From: Chrysochromulina tobinii
Lineage: Eukaryota; Haptophyta; Prymnesiales; Chrysochromulinaceae
Direction of reading: 5' to 3'
DNA: 50,022 bases
NCBI GenBank assembly: GCA_001275005.1
Contig: JWZX01003351.1
Coordinates: forward strand, 1-50,022
Below, piece by piece: positions 35,400 to 44,500 of the stretch; within the stretch, counting starts at the first letter, position 1, and each line of letters opens with the position of its first letter. The position numbers and the translations under genes are program-made. The notes beneath the pieces are model-generated. The model was given only the letters and a program-made list of their open reading frames with translations. It ran no database searches and was not told the origin of the DNA.

Positions 35400-36692
35400 A
35401 TGGGCTGCGGCGCGTCAGCTATTCGGCCAAACAACCGGCCGACAGTCGAGGATCTGCGCAAAAAGTATTCGACAGCCGGCGCTAAAGGCGATAGCTTGCA
35501 TGCCGCAGCACCTGGAGCCAGATTTCTCCGTTCTGGCGCTTCTCTTGAACGCATGCTCGATACGAATGCGGTGCTGGTTGTCGTGCGTGTCCGTCCTCTC
35601 AATAAGCGTGAGACTGAAGCTGGCTCTGCAGAGTGCATCCGAATTGAGAGTAGCACCATGCTCACCATCGATGCTGCAGGCACGGCCGGTCGCCAGATGG
35701 CCTTCGATGCTGTCTTTCGCAGTGATGCATCTTCCGAAGATGTGTATGCCCGTTCCGGTCGTATGGTACTGACCAAGGTCCTCGATGGCTACAACGGCTG
35801 CGTATTCGCGTACGGCCAAACGGGGAGCGGCAAGACGTATACGATGCAGGGCACCGCCGCCACGCCTGGCGTCATCCCTCAGCTGTGTGATGAGCTGTTT
35901 GAACGCATTAGCCGCATGGCCGAAGTGAAAGAGGTCCGGGTCTACGCGACGATGTGTGAGATCTACAACGAGCGCCTCAACGACCTGCTCACACGCGGTG
36001 CCGACGACAATTGTCGTGACCTGGTCATCAAGGAAGACAAGGCAGCGGGGGGGAGAGGGATCTTTGTCGACGGCCTGAGTGAGCATCACGTCGAGAGCAG
36101 CAGCGACGTGCAGCATCTGATCGGCGACGGGCAGGCACGCCGCGCAGTCGGGCGCACAGACATGAATGAACACTCGTCGCGCTCGCACTCCGTCGTCACG
36201 CTGCGCATCGAGACATGCGATGTGGGTGATCTCGAGCGCATCTCGGCTACGAGCTCGAAGCTGCATCTCATTGATCTCGCGGGCTCGGAGCGCCAAAAGG
36301 GGACGGGCGCGACGGGTGAACGGCTCAAGGAAGGGGCGCAGATCAACCTGTCACTGACGGCGCTTGGCAATGTCATCAGCGCACTCACGGAGAAGAATCG
36401 AGGCCATGTGCCCTACAGGGACTCGAAGCTGACGCGGCTGCTGCAGGACTCCCTCGGTGGGAACTCCGTGACGGTGATGCTGTGCAACGCGTCGCCAGCG
36501 GCCATCAACGGCGAAGAGACGCTCTCGGCGCTGCGCTTTGCGGAGCGCGCCAAGAAGATTGAAAACGTGGCCACCATCAACCGCGACCCGAAAGCAGCCC
36601 GCGCTGCGGAGCTTTTCGAGGAGAACAAGAAGCTCAAGCAGAAGATCGACCTGCTCGAGGCGCACATCCTTGAGCTCGAGAAATACTACTGA
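35400..36692 (+). CDS. Short kinesin with N-myristoylation/palmitoylation-type N-terminus
   Basis: 430 residues from the first ATG. The N-terminus MGCGASAIRP has Gly2, Cys3 and Ser6, the classic signal for N-myristoylation plus palmitoylation. The motor domain fills residues about 55-395: VVVRVRPLNKRE, P-loop GQTGSGKTYTM near 139, switch I NEHSSRSHS, switch II LIDLAGSE, and RDSKLTRLLQDSLGGNS. A short coiled coil (AELFEENKKLKQKIDLLEAH) ends the protein at ELEKYY. There is no cargo-binding tail, so the lipid anchor could be the cargo link. It resembles kinesins of the N-kinesin classes, with the neck after the motor; the subfamily is not determinable. The next gene starts 75 bp downstream. Confidence 0.9.
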   Translation: MGCGASAIRPNNRPTVEDLRKKYSTAGAKGDSLHAAAPGARFLRSGASLERMLDTNAVLVVVRVRPLNKRETEAGSAECIRIESSTMLTIDAAGTAGRQMAFDAVFRSDASSEDVYARSGRMVLTKVLDGYNGCVFAYGQTGSGKTYTMQGTAATPGVIPQLCDELFERISRMAEVKEVRVYATMCEIYNERLNDLLTRGADDNCRDLVIKEDKAAGGRGIFVDGLSEHHVESSSDVQHLIGDGQARRAVGRTDMNEHSSRSHSVVTLRIETCDVGDLERISATSSKLHLIDLAGSERQKGTGATGERLKEGAQINLSLTALGNVISALTEKNRGHVPYRDSKLTRLLQDSLGGNSVTVMLCNASPAAINGEETLSALRFAERAKKIENVATINRDPKAARAAELFEENKKLKQKIDLLEAHILELEKYY

Positions 36693-36767
36693 GGGAGTGT
36701 AGAGGCTGTGTCGCCTTGTGAAACATCTCAGAAATCCGCAGGAAAAAGTGTGTACGAAGATGGCGAC

Positions 36768-38297
36768 ATGGCGTGTGAACATCCAAGATCCATGGCGATC
36801 CATGGCGACATCCATGGCATCCATGGCGCACGAGTCGCCATGGATGTCGGCAGTGCTACGCTCGCTGCCATCCCGGCGCTCGTGCGCAAGATGAACCCAG
36901 GCTTTTGTGCGTTGACAGATTCGGATCTCTCTGACTGCAGCTCAGATAACGCTGGGAGCTGGCCGCTCGCGTCCAAGGGCGACTGGCATGCGGCAGCGAA
37001 AGAATGTGTTGCGCGCTGCCGAGCGTGCGACCGGTGCAGGTACGTTAGCCTGAGCTTGAGATTCGCCGATTGCAGCTGGTACTCCGAGTGCGATTTGGCG
37101 CGATTGATCAAGAGCGGAGCTGATCATATCTCAGCCACGGTGTTGCATGCGCCATTGCCGGAACTTCCTCTGCGCCGCTTTGCTGGGGCAGTCGCAGAAG
37201 AGGTGAACAGGCCGTTGCTGCTGGCCGTCGGCATCCTGTCACGAGCCACGCCACGCATACAGGATCCTCCGCATGCAGCGTGGCACGGTGTGATCCCGCC
37301 GAGCGTCGAGCTCCGCTTTGTCATCAGCAGCCGCGAGCGTGTTGGCGACCGCCGCTTTGTTGGTGACCGCCGCTTTGTTGCCGTCGTCGACTGCCCTTCG
37401 GAAGGTCCCACCCGACGCTTTCTCGGCCAGGCATGCTTCTGCATGGCGGCACGCTGGTTCCGCCGCGCGCTGGTGCTCTTCCCCTTGGCACGCTTTGTCG
37501 GGAAGCTTGAGGACGACGCGAGCGTGCACGTGGCTCGTTTACTGGCCGAGTTGCGTTGGAGTCTCAGCCTACCGCTGCCGCGCACCTCCTCGGCTGCCTC
37601 GTCTGAGAGCCTCAGCCGGCGAGCCCTAACCTCATCTGAGAGCCGAAGCCTGCCTACACCGCGCGCCTCGGCTGCCTCGTCTGAGGCACTGCTATGGTTT
37701 GGCCACTTCCAATGGGCGGCACACGACGGGCAGCGTGGCGCGTTCTGCGGCGGCGAGGAGCAGCTTCCCGCACGCCGCTCCTCGGTGCATCAGTGGTGCA
37801 AGCCGTTCTGGCCGTCCAATAACACGCTCATCGCCCCGTTTGCCTCGGGGGCGCTCGACGTGCGCTCGCGCTCTCTAGTGCAGCGCTTCGCTGCGTGCGA
37901 GCACGTGTGGGAATACCTGGCGGCTTGGCAGACCGAGCAGAGCCGTGGTCTTTCATGTGACGGCGGCATGGGTCACTTCATCGCGCTCTGCGTGCGCGAG
38001 CCCGTCACGGCGCTACACCTGCCCACGGCCAAGTTTCAGCGCGTAGCCGCCGACCGTGCGGCGGGCAAGCACTGCACGGTGGTCCATCCTAATAAGGAGC
38101 ACGTGCACGTGCGCTGGCCGCACGGCCGTGCCACCCAGCCAGCGATGCTGCCCATTCCGCTCACGATCCACCCTCCGGCGGGGCTCGGCACACATGCGAC
38201 CTGGACGGCGAGCAACGAGTCACTCGTGCGTGCCTACGAGTCGTACACTCAACGCGGGTTGGGCGACCGGCTCTGTGACGTGGTCCCGTGCGCCTGA
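36768..38297 (+). CDS. GT31-like glycosyltransferase with Cys-rich N-terminal module
   Basis: 509 residues from the first ATG (MACEHPRS); several other Met codons follow and the true start is uncertain. The 5' part has repeated CCATGGCGA/CATCCATGG words giving a His/Gly-rich stretch. A Cys-rich module (CVARCRACDRCRYVSLSL, DCSWYSECDL) resembles PAN/apple-like or other short algal modules. The catalytic part is GT31-like: LLLAVGILSRATPR, VELRFVISSRERV, ARWFRRALVLFPLARF, then VGKLEDDASVHVARLLAEL carrying the DxD-type EDD, and later conserved Trp/Cys positions (HEW-like SSVHQWCKPFWPS, CDGGMGHF). It probably transfers galactose or a related sugar in the Golgi, but no clear signal anchor is seen. 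A duplicated 18-nt unit (37341-37376) encodes GDRRFV twice. Confidence 0.65.
   Translation: MACEHPRSMAIHGDIHGIHGARVAMDVGSATLAAIPALVRKMNPGFCALTDSDLSDCSSDNAGSWPLASKGDWHAAAKECVARCRACDRCRYVSLSLRFADCSWYSECDLARLIKSGADHISATVLHAPLPELPLRRFAGAVAEEVNRPLLLAVGILSRATPRIQDPPHAAWHGVIPPSVELRFVISSRERVGDRRFVGDRRFVAVVDCPSEGPTRRFLGQACFCMAARWFRRALVLFPLARFVGKLEDDASVHVARLLAELRWSLSLPLPRTSSAASSESLSRRALTSSESRSLPTPRASAASSEALLWFGHFQWAAHDGQRGAFCGGEEQLPARRSSVHQWCKPFWPSNNTLIAPFASGALDVRSRSLVQRFAACEHVWEYLAAWQTEQSRGLSCDGGMGHFIALCVREPVTALHLPTAKFQRVAADRAAGKHCTVVHPNKEHVHVRWPHGRATQPAMLPIPLTIHPPAGLGTHATWTASNESLVRAYESYTQRGLGDRLCDVVPCA
37341..37376 (+). repeat. Two tandem 18-nt units in the GT31-like gene
   Basis: GTTGGCGACCGCCGCTTT and GTTGGTGACCGCCGCTTT differ at one base and keep the frame (VGDRRF twice). 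The location is between the first beta-strand region and the DxD motif. Confidence 0.85.
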
Positions 38298-39097
38298 GCG
38301 TCTAGGATGTACGATGTACTACGGCCTCTGGATATACTAAGCTCCCGGAAACTTAGTCGCTTGAGTCCTGGTTCGTATAGGTTCGCATGGTCTGTTCCAC
38401 ACAGTCGACGATTCTCTAGTATGTGTGATCGGTATAGACTCTTCCAAAATAGACCGGAACGTGAGCGCATGCGCACAAGTGGGCTGCGCGTGCCATCTGC
38501 CAATATTGGGTCTCGAGACTTGGATCTAACGATTCCAAGATCTCTTAAGATCTCATGGAGTTAATCATGGAGTTGCAGGTTGGTTCTTGCATACCTTCGA
38601 CCGAGGACCGTTCGAGTGCGAAACCTCTACGAAACCTCCATCCCGCCGAATTGGCCGAAATGGCCCTTGGCGAGTATCTTTTCCATAAGCTCGGGTTGCG
38701 GCTTGCGCATGAATAAGTGCATAGTGCAAGTGTGAAATGACAGAACCAAAGCCCGCGTGCGATCCCTGGCCCCCGCCCGCCTGAGCCTGAGTCGACATGC
38801 TACTTGCCACGGCGGACGCCTATCAACGGATCTCGGAATCGAGGGAGCGCCGGCCGTGCCCCACCACTTCGAGCGGGTGGGCTCGCGGAGCACCGGTTGC
38901 TCTAACTCTCACCGCTTAGGCGCTTTAGCTCCTGAGTTTCCGAGATTTGGTTGCAGGTCTTCTCTGTGTCTCGTTTCACTGTTAACTAGATAGCCCAAAC
39001 ACTGTTGCAGGTCTTCACTGTGTGTCTTGTTTCGCTGTTAACAAAAGATAACAAGAAAGGCCCAAACGTCCAACGGCCCGCGCCGCGATCGAAGCCC
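38298..39097. other. Intergenic region with a diverged tandem duplication
   Basis: Between two plus-strand genes. A roughly 55-bp unit starting GTTGCAGGTCTTC and containing a GTTTC-C-CTGTTAAC stretch occurs at about 38949-39000 and again at about 39004-39070. It lies immediately before the next start codon. No gene is supported in the remainder; minus-strand frames at 38565-38893 look like chance. Confidence 0.5.
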
Positions 39098-39622
39098 ATG
39101 AGTGTCGACCAAGTGTCACAGGAAGTTCTCTATGCCCTCTGCGACACTGCTGACGTGCCGGCGGACGCATGGAAAAACCGCCTCACTTTTGTTGACGTCT
39201 ATAAGGGCAAAGGGACGAAGAACTTCATCACGCTCCTAACCGGCGATCAGCTGGCCAAGGCAGCAGCGACGTCTTTTGCTGGCAAGACGGATACCATGCT
39301 GCTGAGCTTCAAAGTGGAGAGCATGCGCGAGGAGGCCGACCTGAAGATCAAGTACGAGGCTGCTGAGTCCGAGGCGGGCGGCTCCGGCGAGTACGTTCAC
39401 GTCTACGGCGGCTTCATCCCTTATGCGTGCCTGTATGCGATGCCGAAGGTGCTCGTGCTTGATGAAAGTGTTGGACCTAACCTTGGAAAGCACATGCTCC
39501 CCCCGCTGGGCATGGGTGGAGGAGGCCTCGAGAAGGAGACGGTGTACGATGACGACTCCGACTTGAGCGAAAACGACGACCTGGAGCGCTTCGATCAGCA
39601 TACGTACGACCTCGATGATTAG
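39098..39622 (+). CDS. Hypothetical acidic-tailed protein
   Basis: 174 residues from MSVDQVSQEVL. No family recognised. The first 110 residues look like a small alpha/beta domain (VPADAWKNRLTFVDVYKGKG, NFITLLTGDQLAKAAATSFA, TMLLSFKVESMREEADLKIK), then a hydrophobic stretch (YGGFIPYACLYAMPKVLVLD), a Gly-rich linker, and a strongly acidic Asp/Glu tail. The composition is coding-like and no introns are needed. The frame is open upstream of this ATG only into the duplicated intergenic repeat. Confidence 0.6.
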   Translation: MSVDQVSQEVLYALCDTADVPADAWKNRLTFVDVYKGKGTKNFITLLTGDQLAKAAATSFAGKTDTMLLSFKVESMREEADLKIKYEAAESEAGGSGEYVHVYGGFIPYACLYAMPKVLVLDESVGPNLGKHMLPPLGMGGGGLEKETVYDDDSDLSENDDLERFDQHTYDLDD

Positions 39623-39922
39623 CTTTTTGCATTATTTTGGCTGTGCAAGAGGGGACAGGATGGCGTGCAGTGAGCGTGCAGTGTATTTCACCTTTGAGTG
39701 GAGTGGAGTATACTGCTGGTGCTCACTCGCGTGTACAGTCACCGACACTTAGACTTACCACCGGCTCAAACACCGCTCACCGGCGAACCGACCTTGTGGA
39801 CCAATCACCTAACGCGTAACGCGCGGGGCGGACCTCGAACGCATGCTCGAACGCCGCGCGGCCTCGGATCCACTTCCCCAGCGTGTCGTGTGCAGTAGAG
39901 AGCTCCTCTCAATCATAGCTTC
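39623..39922. other. Convergent intergenic region
   Basis: 300 bp between two converging 3' ends. I see no gene, RNA or strong repeat. Confidence 0.6.
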
Positions 39923-41122
39923 TCACCCAAACTGCCCAGCATATGGATTGTACCCATGCAGCGCGACCACGTTGCCAAACTTGAGCTTGAGCTGCTCGAA
40001 CGAGCCGGCCATCTCGACCACGTACCGCTCACTCCCCTCGGAGCTCACAATCTTTCCCGGCTTACCGTTGAGCTCTGGGCGGCTGTTGAGTCCAGAGGCG
40101 TTCACGCGTGTGCCCGCGGGCAGGATCAAGTTCTCTGGCTTCACCTTGAGAGACTTGTAGTCGCCCGTCGGGGGCTGCAGGTCAGTGACCGTGTAGACTG
40201 CGCCGATGCTGTCGTACACGGCGGTGCCCGAGACGCTCCCCTCAAGGCCAAATTTGGAGCGCGCAGACGCGTCGAGGATGGCGCCAGAGATGAGCTGGCG
40301 CACATTCAGCGGCTTGACGGCCACATCGGCCACCTGGCCGGTGCTCGAGTTACGCAACCGTACCATGTACCGCCTCCTTTCCTCATCGAAGCCTACAATC
40401 GTGCCCGTGCTCTCATTGAGCTCAGGGCTACTCAGCCCCACTAACTTGACGCTCGTCTCGCGAGGGAGGAGGTCCGCGCGAAGCGGCGGAGGCTGCTGAG
40501 GCGGCTGCGAACGACGCCGCAAAAAACCGCCCATGTCGTCGTCGTCGTCCAAACCCGCAAAAGGGTCGCCGCCCGAGAAAAAAGCAGCAAAGATCTGTTC
40601 GGCACGCATGCTGTTCATGCCGCCTCCCATTGTGAATGAAACGCGCACGCCTGGGCCATCGCAGCTGCTCATAAACACGCCGCCGCCCGGAAAGGCACCC
40701 ATCGGCACGATGCCACTGCTTGCTGACGACCTAAAACCACCGCCCGCCTTCAGCCCATTTTCACCGTACCGATCAAATAAGCTCTTTTTCTCCTTGTCGG
40801 AGAGCACTTCGTATGCCTCGGCGGCCGCCTTGAATTTCTCCGTAGCCTCATTTTGCTCCGACTCCGGCTTGCCGGACCACTTGTCCGGGTGCCATTTCAC
40901 TGCGGCCTTACGATATGCTTTTTTTATGTCCTCCTCGGAGGCATCGCGACTGACACCCAGGATGGCGTAGAAGTCGCGTCCTCGGTCTTCACCATCAGCC
41001 GCTGTTGAGCCGTTTGCGAATCCACCACCAGGGAACCCACCACCAGGGAACCCGCCGCCAGGGAACCCACCACCAGGGAAACGGCCGTTTTCCAAGTCTT
41101 CCAGCGACGCTCCTGCGCCCAT
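39923..41122 (-). CDS. DnaJ-domain protein with MGAGAS N-terminus and repeated SH3-like modules
   Basis: 399 residues. The N-terminus [12 protein letters not shown] fits an N-myristoylation site (Gly2, Ser6). Four tandem FPGGG units follow, encoded by 15-nt repeats. The J domain (about 50-118) reads [20 protein letters not shown], then KWHPDKW with the HPD motif, and [22 protein letters not shown] Gly/Phe and Asp-rich linker precedes the C-terminal half, which contains repeats of the form V[20 protein letters not shown] and [16 protein letters not shown], the GL...LNG..G.IV pattern of small SH3-like modules common in algal proteins. DnaJ proteins recruit Hsp70; an acylated form would do so at a membrane. 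It lies just downstream of the Sfi1-like gene on the same strand. Confidence 0.83.
   Translation of the reverse strand: MGAGASLEDLENGRFPGGGFPGGGFPGGGFPGGGFANGSTAADGEDRGRDFYAILGVSRDASEEDIKKAYRKAAVKWHPDKWSGKPESEQNEATEKFKAAAEAYEVLSDKEKKSLFDRYGENGLKAGGGFRSSASSGIVPMGAFPGGGVFMSSCDGPGVRVSFTMGGGMNSMRAEQIFAAFFSGGDPFAGLDDDDDMGGFLRRRSQPPQQPPPLRADLLPRETSVKLVGLSSPELNESTGTIVGFDEERRRYMVRLRNSSTGQVADVAVKPLNVRQLISGAILDASARSKFGLEGSVSGTAVYDSIGAVYTVTDLQPPTGDYKSLKVKPENLILPAGTRVNASGLNSRPELNGKPGKIVSSEGSERYVVEMAGSFEQLKLKFGNVVALHGYNPYAGQFG
41020..41082 (-). repeat. Four 15-nt units encoding FPGGG
   Basis: Tandem TTCCCTGGTGGTGGG-type units (minus strand) give FPGGG repeated four times after [14 protein letters not shown]. 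One unit differs at synonymous positions. This is a length-variable microsatellite-like coding tract. Confidence 0.85.
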
Positions 41123-41561
41123 TTGTGGTTCGGGAGCGCGATCCGAGGAATTTCTGTTTCACAGCAAACTTCGAGAGAAAAGATTTATCAAACGCGGCTC
41201 CGCTGAATGCGCGGACTAGCGGACGTCCGTTACGGGACGGAAAGTTTATAATCTCGTCTGTCCGCCGCGGGTGGCGGTGCGCGGTGGCAAGAGCCGACAG
41301 AGAGTGCACCCGGCAGACGCCCGAGACCGTGCGACGGAGCAGCATGGGACGGAGAGTGTTCGGTTTAAACCTTTTCATATATGATATCAATTGCCGCCAC
41401 AGAAATTGCGTTACACACTATACGGTCTACGCTGCGTCATCGCCGCGACCCCTCTCAGGGTGTTTGTTGTAACTAGGGGTCGTAACTCGTATAGCTCAGA
41501 GCTGTATTTATGCGTTGGTTGCGATGAGATTGCATATCGCTGCGAGGGTTGCTTTGAGCGC
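41123..41561. other. Intergenic region between Sfi1-like and DnaJ genes
   Basis: Upstream of the DnaJ start (minus strand). An AT-rich patch with CATATATGATATC is at about 41377-41390. No gene is supported. Confidence 0.5.
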
Positions 41562-44500
41562 TTAAGCGCTAGACTGCGTGCCCCGATTAGGAGAGGGACG
41601 CGGCGTGCTCGAGGCCTTCTCCAGAAAGAGGATATTCACAGCCTTCTGGAAGTCGCCATCCGCGGCGGCGGCGGCGGCAACGACCTTCTCGCGATCGAAT
41701 CCCATATCGATAAGGGCGCGCTCGGTCTTTGTCAAGGCCGCGCCCTTTCCAGCCTTCGCGAAGGCCCCAGCAGCCACTTCTAGCGCCGCCTCAGCCGAGC
41801 CAGCCACCATGCGCGACCGTCGATCCTCTCTGAGGCCCATTCCTGTGACGAGCTCGTTGACAGCGCCACGAAGCCACGTGTTCTCCGACCCTGACAGCTC
41901 CCCACCCGGGGAAGGAGCGGCGGCCGCTGCTGGCGCTGGCACAGGTGCACGTGCAGGTATGCCTGCAGGCGCGCGGACGGGCGCAGGCACGGCACTGCGC
42001 AGTGCAGAGGCTGGTGCCGCCTTGGCAGCCGCCGCCGTTGCCTCCACAACCGCTGCCGCCTTCTCGAGCACTTTGGCACGAAGGGCACCGTCGAGCGATG
42101 CAAGTCCGAGCAGCTCATCGTACCGGGCCTTGGCGCCCAGGATGTCGTTCGCCTTGAGAGCCATGTTGCCAGCGGAGAAGAGGCAGATGGCAGATTGCTT
42201 CGCAAACTCGCCGTCTCGAGGACACATGCGATAGGCCTCGTCAAAGGCGTCACGCGCTCCGGCAAAGTCGGCCATCTCGTTCAGGGCGTGCCCTTCCTTA
42301 GACTTGGCCGCCGCCGCATTGGCCTTGGCTGCCGGTACCTTCTCGGCCACCGCCTGCTGCTGCGGTGGCGGAGTGCTCGCCTTCGGTATGCCTACCGTTG
42401 GCGGAGTGCTCGCCTTCGGTATGCCTACCGTTGGCGGAGTGCTCGCCTCCATCGGTATGCCTACCTGCGCACGCGCACGTGCGATGGCACCTGCGGCCGC
42501 GGCCGTCCTTGCCGGTGCAGATGCTCCCGTCTGGAGCTGTGGAAGGCTCTGCTGCACGGCGGCACTCTTCGTCACGAAGGAGGGGTTCGTCACGAAGGAG
42601 GGTGCTCTTGCCAGCGATAAGGGCGCTCTTGGGCGCGAAGCCGTCGGTGGATCAGCCAACGCAGCATTCTGTTGCGATCGCACGTTCTGGACCTCTACCT
42701 CGACCGTGCAATGGCTGCACCATGTACGCCACGCGCGTCTCAAGAACTTTTGGTAGATCCAACGTCGCACCACGCTGTGCTTGCTGAGGAGCTGTTCCAT
42801 CTGCGTATCATAGAGCTGCCTGAGGAGGGTGGATCGCTTCCAGCCGCGCAGGCCTCGCATCAGCTTGCCACTCGCTGGAGCTCCTGAAATTAAGGAAGTT
42901 GAGACCGTGCCGCAGCCCAGCCTTACGGCCGAGTAATCTTGCCAAACCGACCAGCTCGAGATTCGTAGACACGAAGTCGACCCAGCCATCCATCGCACGC
43001 CGCTGCTCATTGTGGCGCCACCGCACAAGAGCAAGCGCCAGCATGTCTCTCATTTGGAAGCGCTCCCGGATGGACGCACGCCAACTGTCCAGCGCGCTCG
43101 CCTTGCGGTCGTTATGCAGCCGGATGACGGCGCGACGTAGGTCTCCGAGCGTCTCGGTACGCAGCTCATACCACTGGCGCCAGCGGATCCAGCCGCGAAG
43201 CATCGAGCGCTGAAGCCATCGAGTGACGATGCCACGCAAGCGAGTGGCTTGGTGCAGGCAGGCCTGCCAGCTCCGTAGCGCACGGGCGAGGCCACGCTTG
43301 AGCAGCGCCTTTGCCGCGTACGACAGCCGGTCAGTCGCCTCTTTGCGTTCGGCCAGCATGGCCATCCACCGCCGCCAGCTGCGAGCGAGCTGGTTGTTCT
43401 GCATGAACCCGATGGCTTGGCGGATGGGGTTCAGGTTACGCGTGAGCAGGAGCCACGTCTGCCACGCACGTGCCAACTTGCTATTCTTCATACGCGAGAT
43501 CGCACGCTGGAGGGCGACGAGCCGGGCGGCCCACTCCCCATGCCACGTGTTCCACGCGTGCGCAACCTGGCGATGACCCCACCGCCCCCCAAAGCGCTCC
43601 GTGGTGGCGAGAAAAGCCGCTCGCCTCTCGTGCCATTCAGACCACGACCGCCACGCACACAGCAGGTCCCGATCCATCAAGGCGCTCAGCGCGTGTGTGA
43701 GCGTCGCCGCAGCCCGGCACGCGCTCTGCCATGCTCGGACGGCGCCCACCATGTCGCGTCGAGTGAAGATCACCACAGCCGCACGCAGCTTGTGCAACGC
43801 AGTGAACTCGGCCTCTACTTGCCGTGCCCAGTGCCTCAAGGCGCTGACCTTCTCGAGTTGGGTGAGCCTTGCAATCGAGGTGCGCATCCTCGCTTGCGCA
43901 TCGGTAACGCTAGCCCACGTACTCAACGCCCGGGCCATGCCCCCTCTTAGCAGCCGCTGTGCTGCCCGGAACAACACGTGCTCGGCATAGGCTGCGGCCG
44001 TACAAGCCCTGTACCCAGCCATTCCAAGCAAGCGAGAGATCACGTTGCATGAGGGAGCGTAGGATGCGGCACAGCAAGACGCTCTTGAGCTCTTGAGCTC
44101 GGCTGATGGCCACCACGCGCTGCCACTGCTGCCACGCACGACATCGGCTCAACTGCTCTTTCTGGCGCAGCAGCTCAATGGCAAAGGCCGCCTTGGTCGC
44201 AGCCTGCTGCCAACTCTGCCAGCTACGGAGGGCGCGAGCCTTGTGCCACAGCAGCAGATGCCGCACGGCGCCATCGAGCGACTCGAGTGCGCTTGTAATT
44301 CCGAGGCACATAGAGCACCATCGTCTCCATGCTCGCGAGACCTTAAAGCTCATCCATCGAAGAAGCACGCGATCGAGTGAGTCGAGTGCGCTTGTGATTT
44401 CAACGGACGCAGAGCACCATCGCTTCCACGAGCGAGAGAGCTGAAAGTTCATGAACCGACGAAGCACCACAGAGAGTGTGAGCAGAGCGGCGCCCTGCGC

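Noticed and set aside
38565-38893. Minus-strand small frames in the 38.3-39.1 kb gap
   Set aside because: Short, overlapping each other, with no recognisable domain or expression signal.
43987-44044. 58-nt GT-AG intron at the Sfi1 frame break
   Set aside because: It corrects the frame but shortens one repeat to about half its 28-residue spacing; a one-base indel keeps the spacing.
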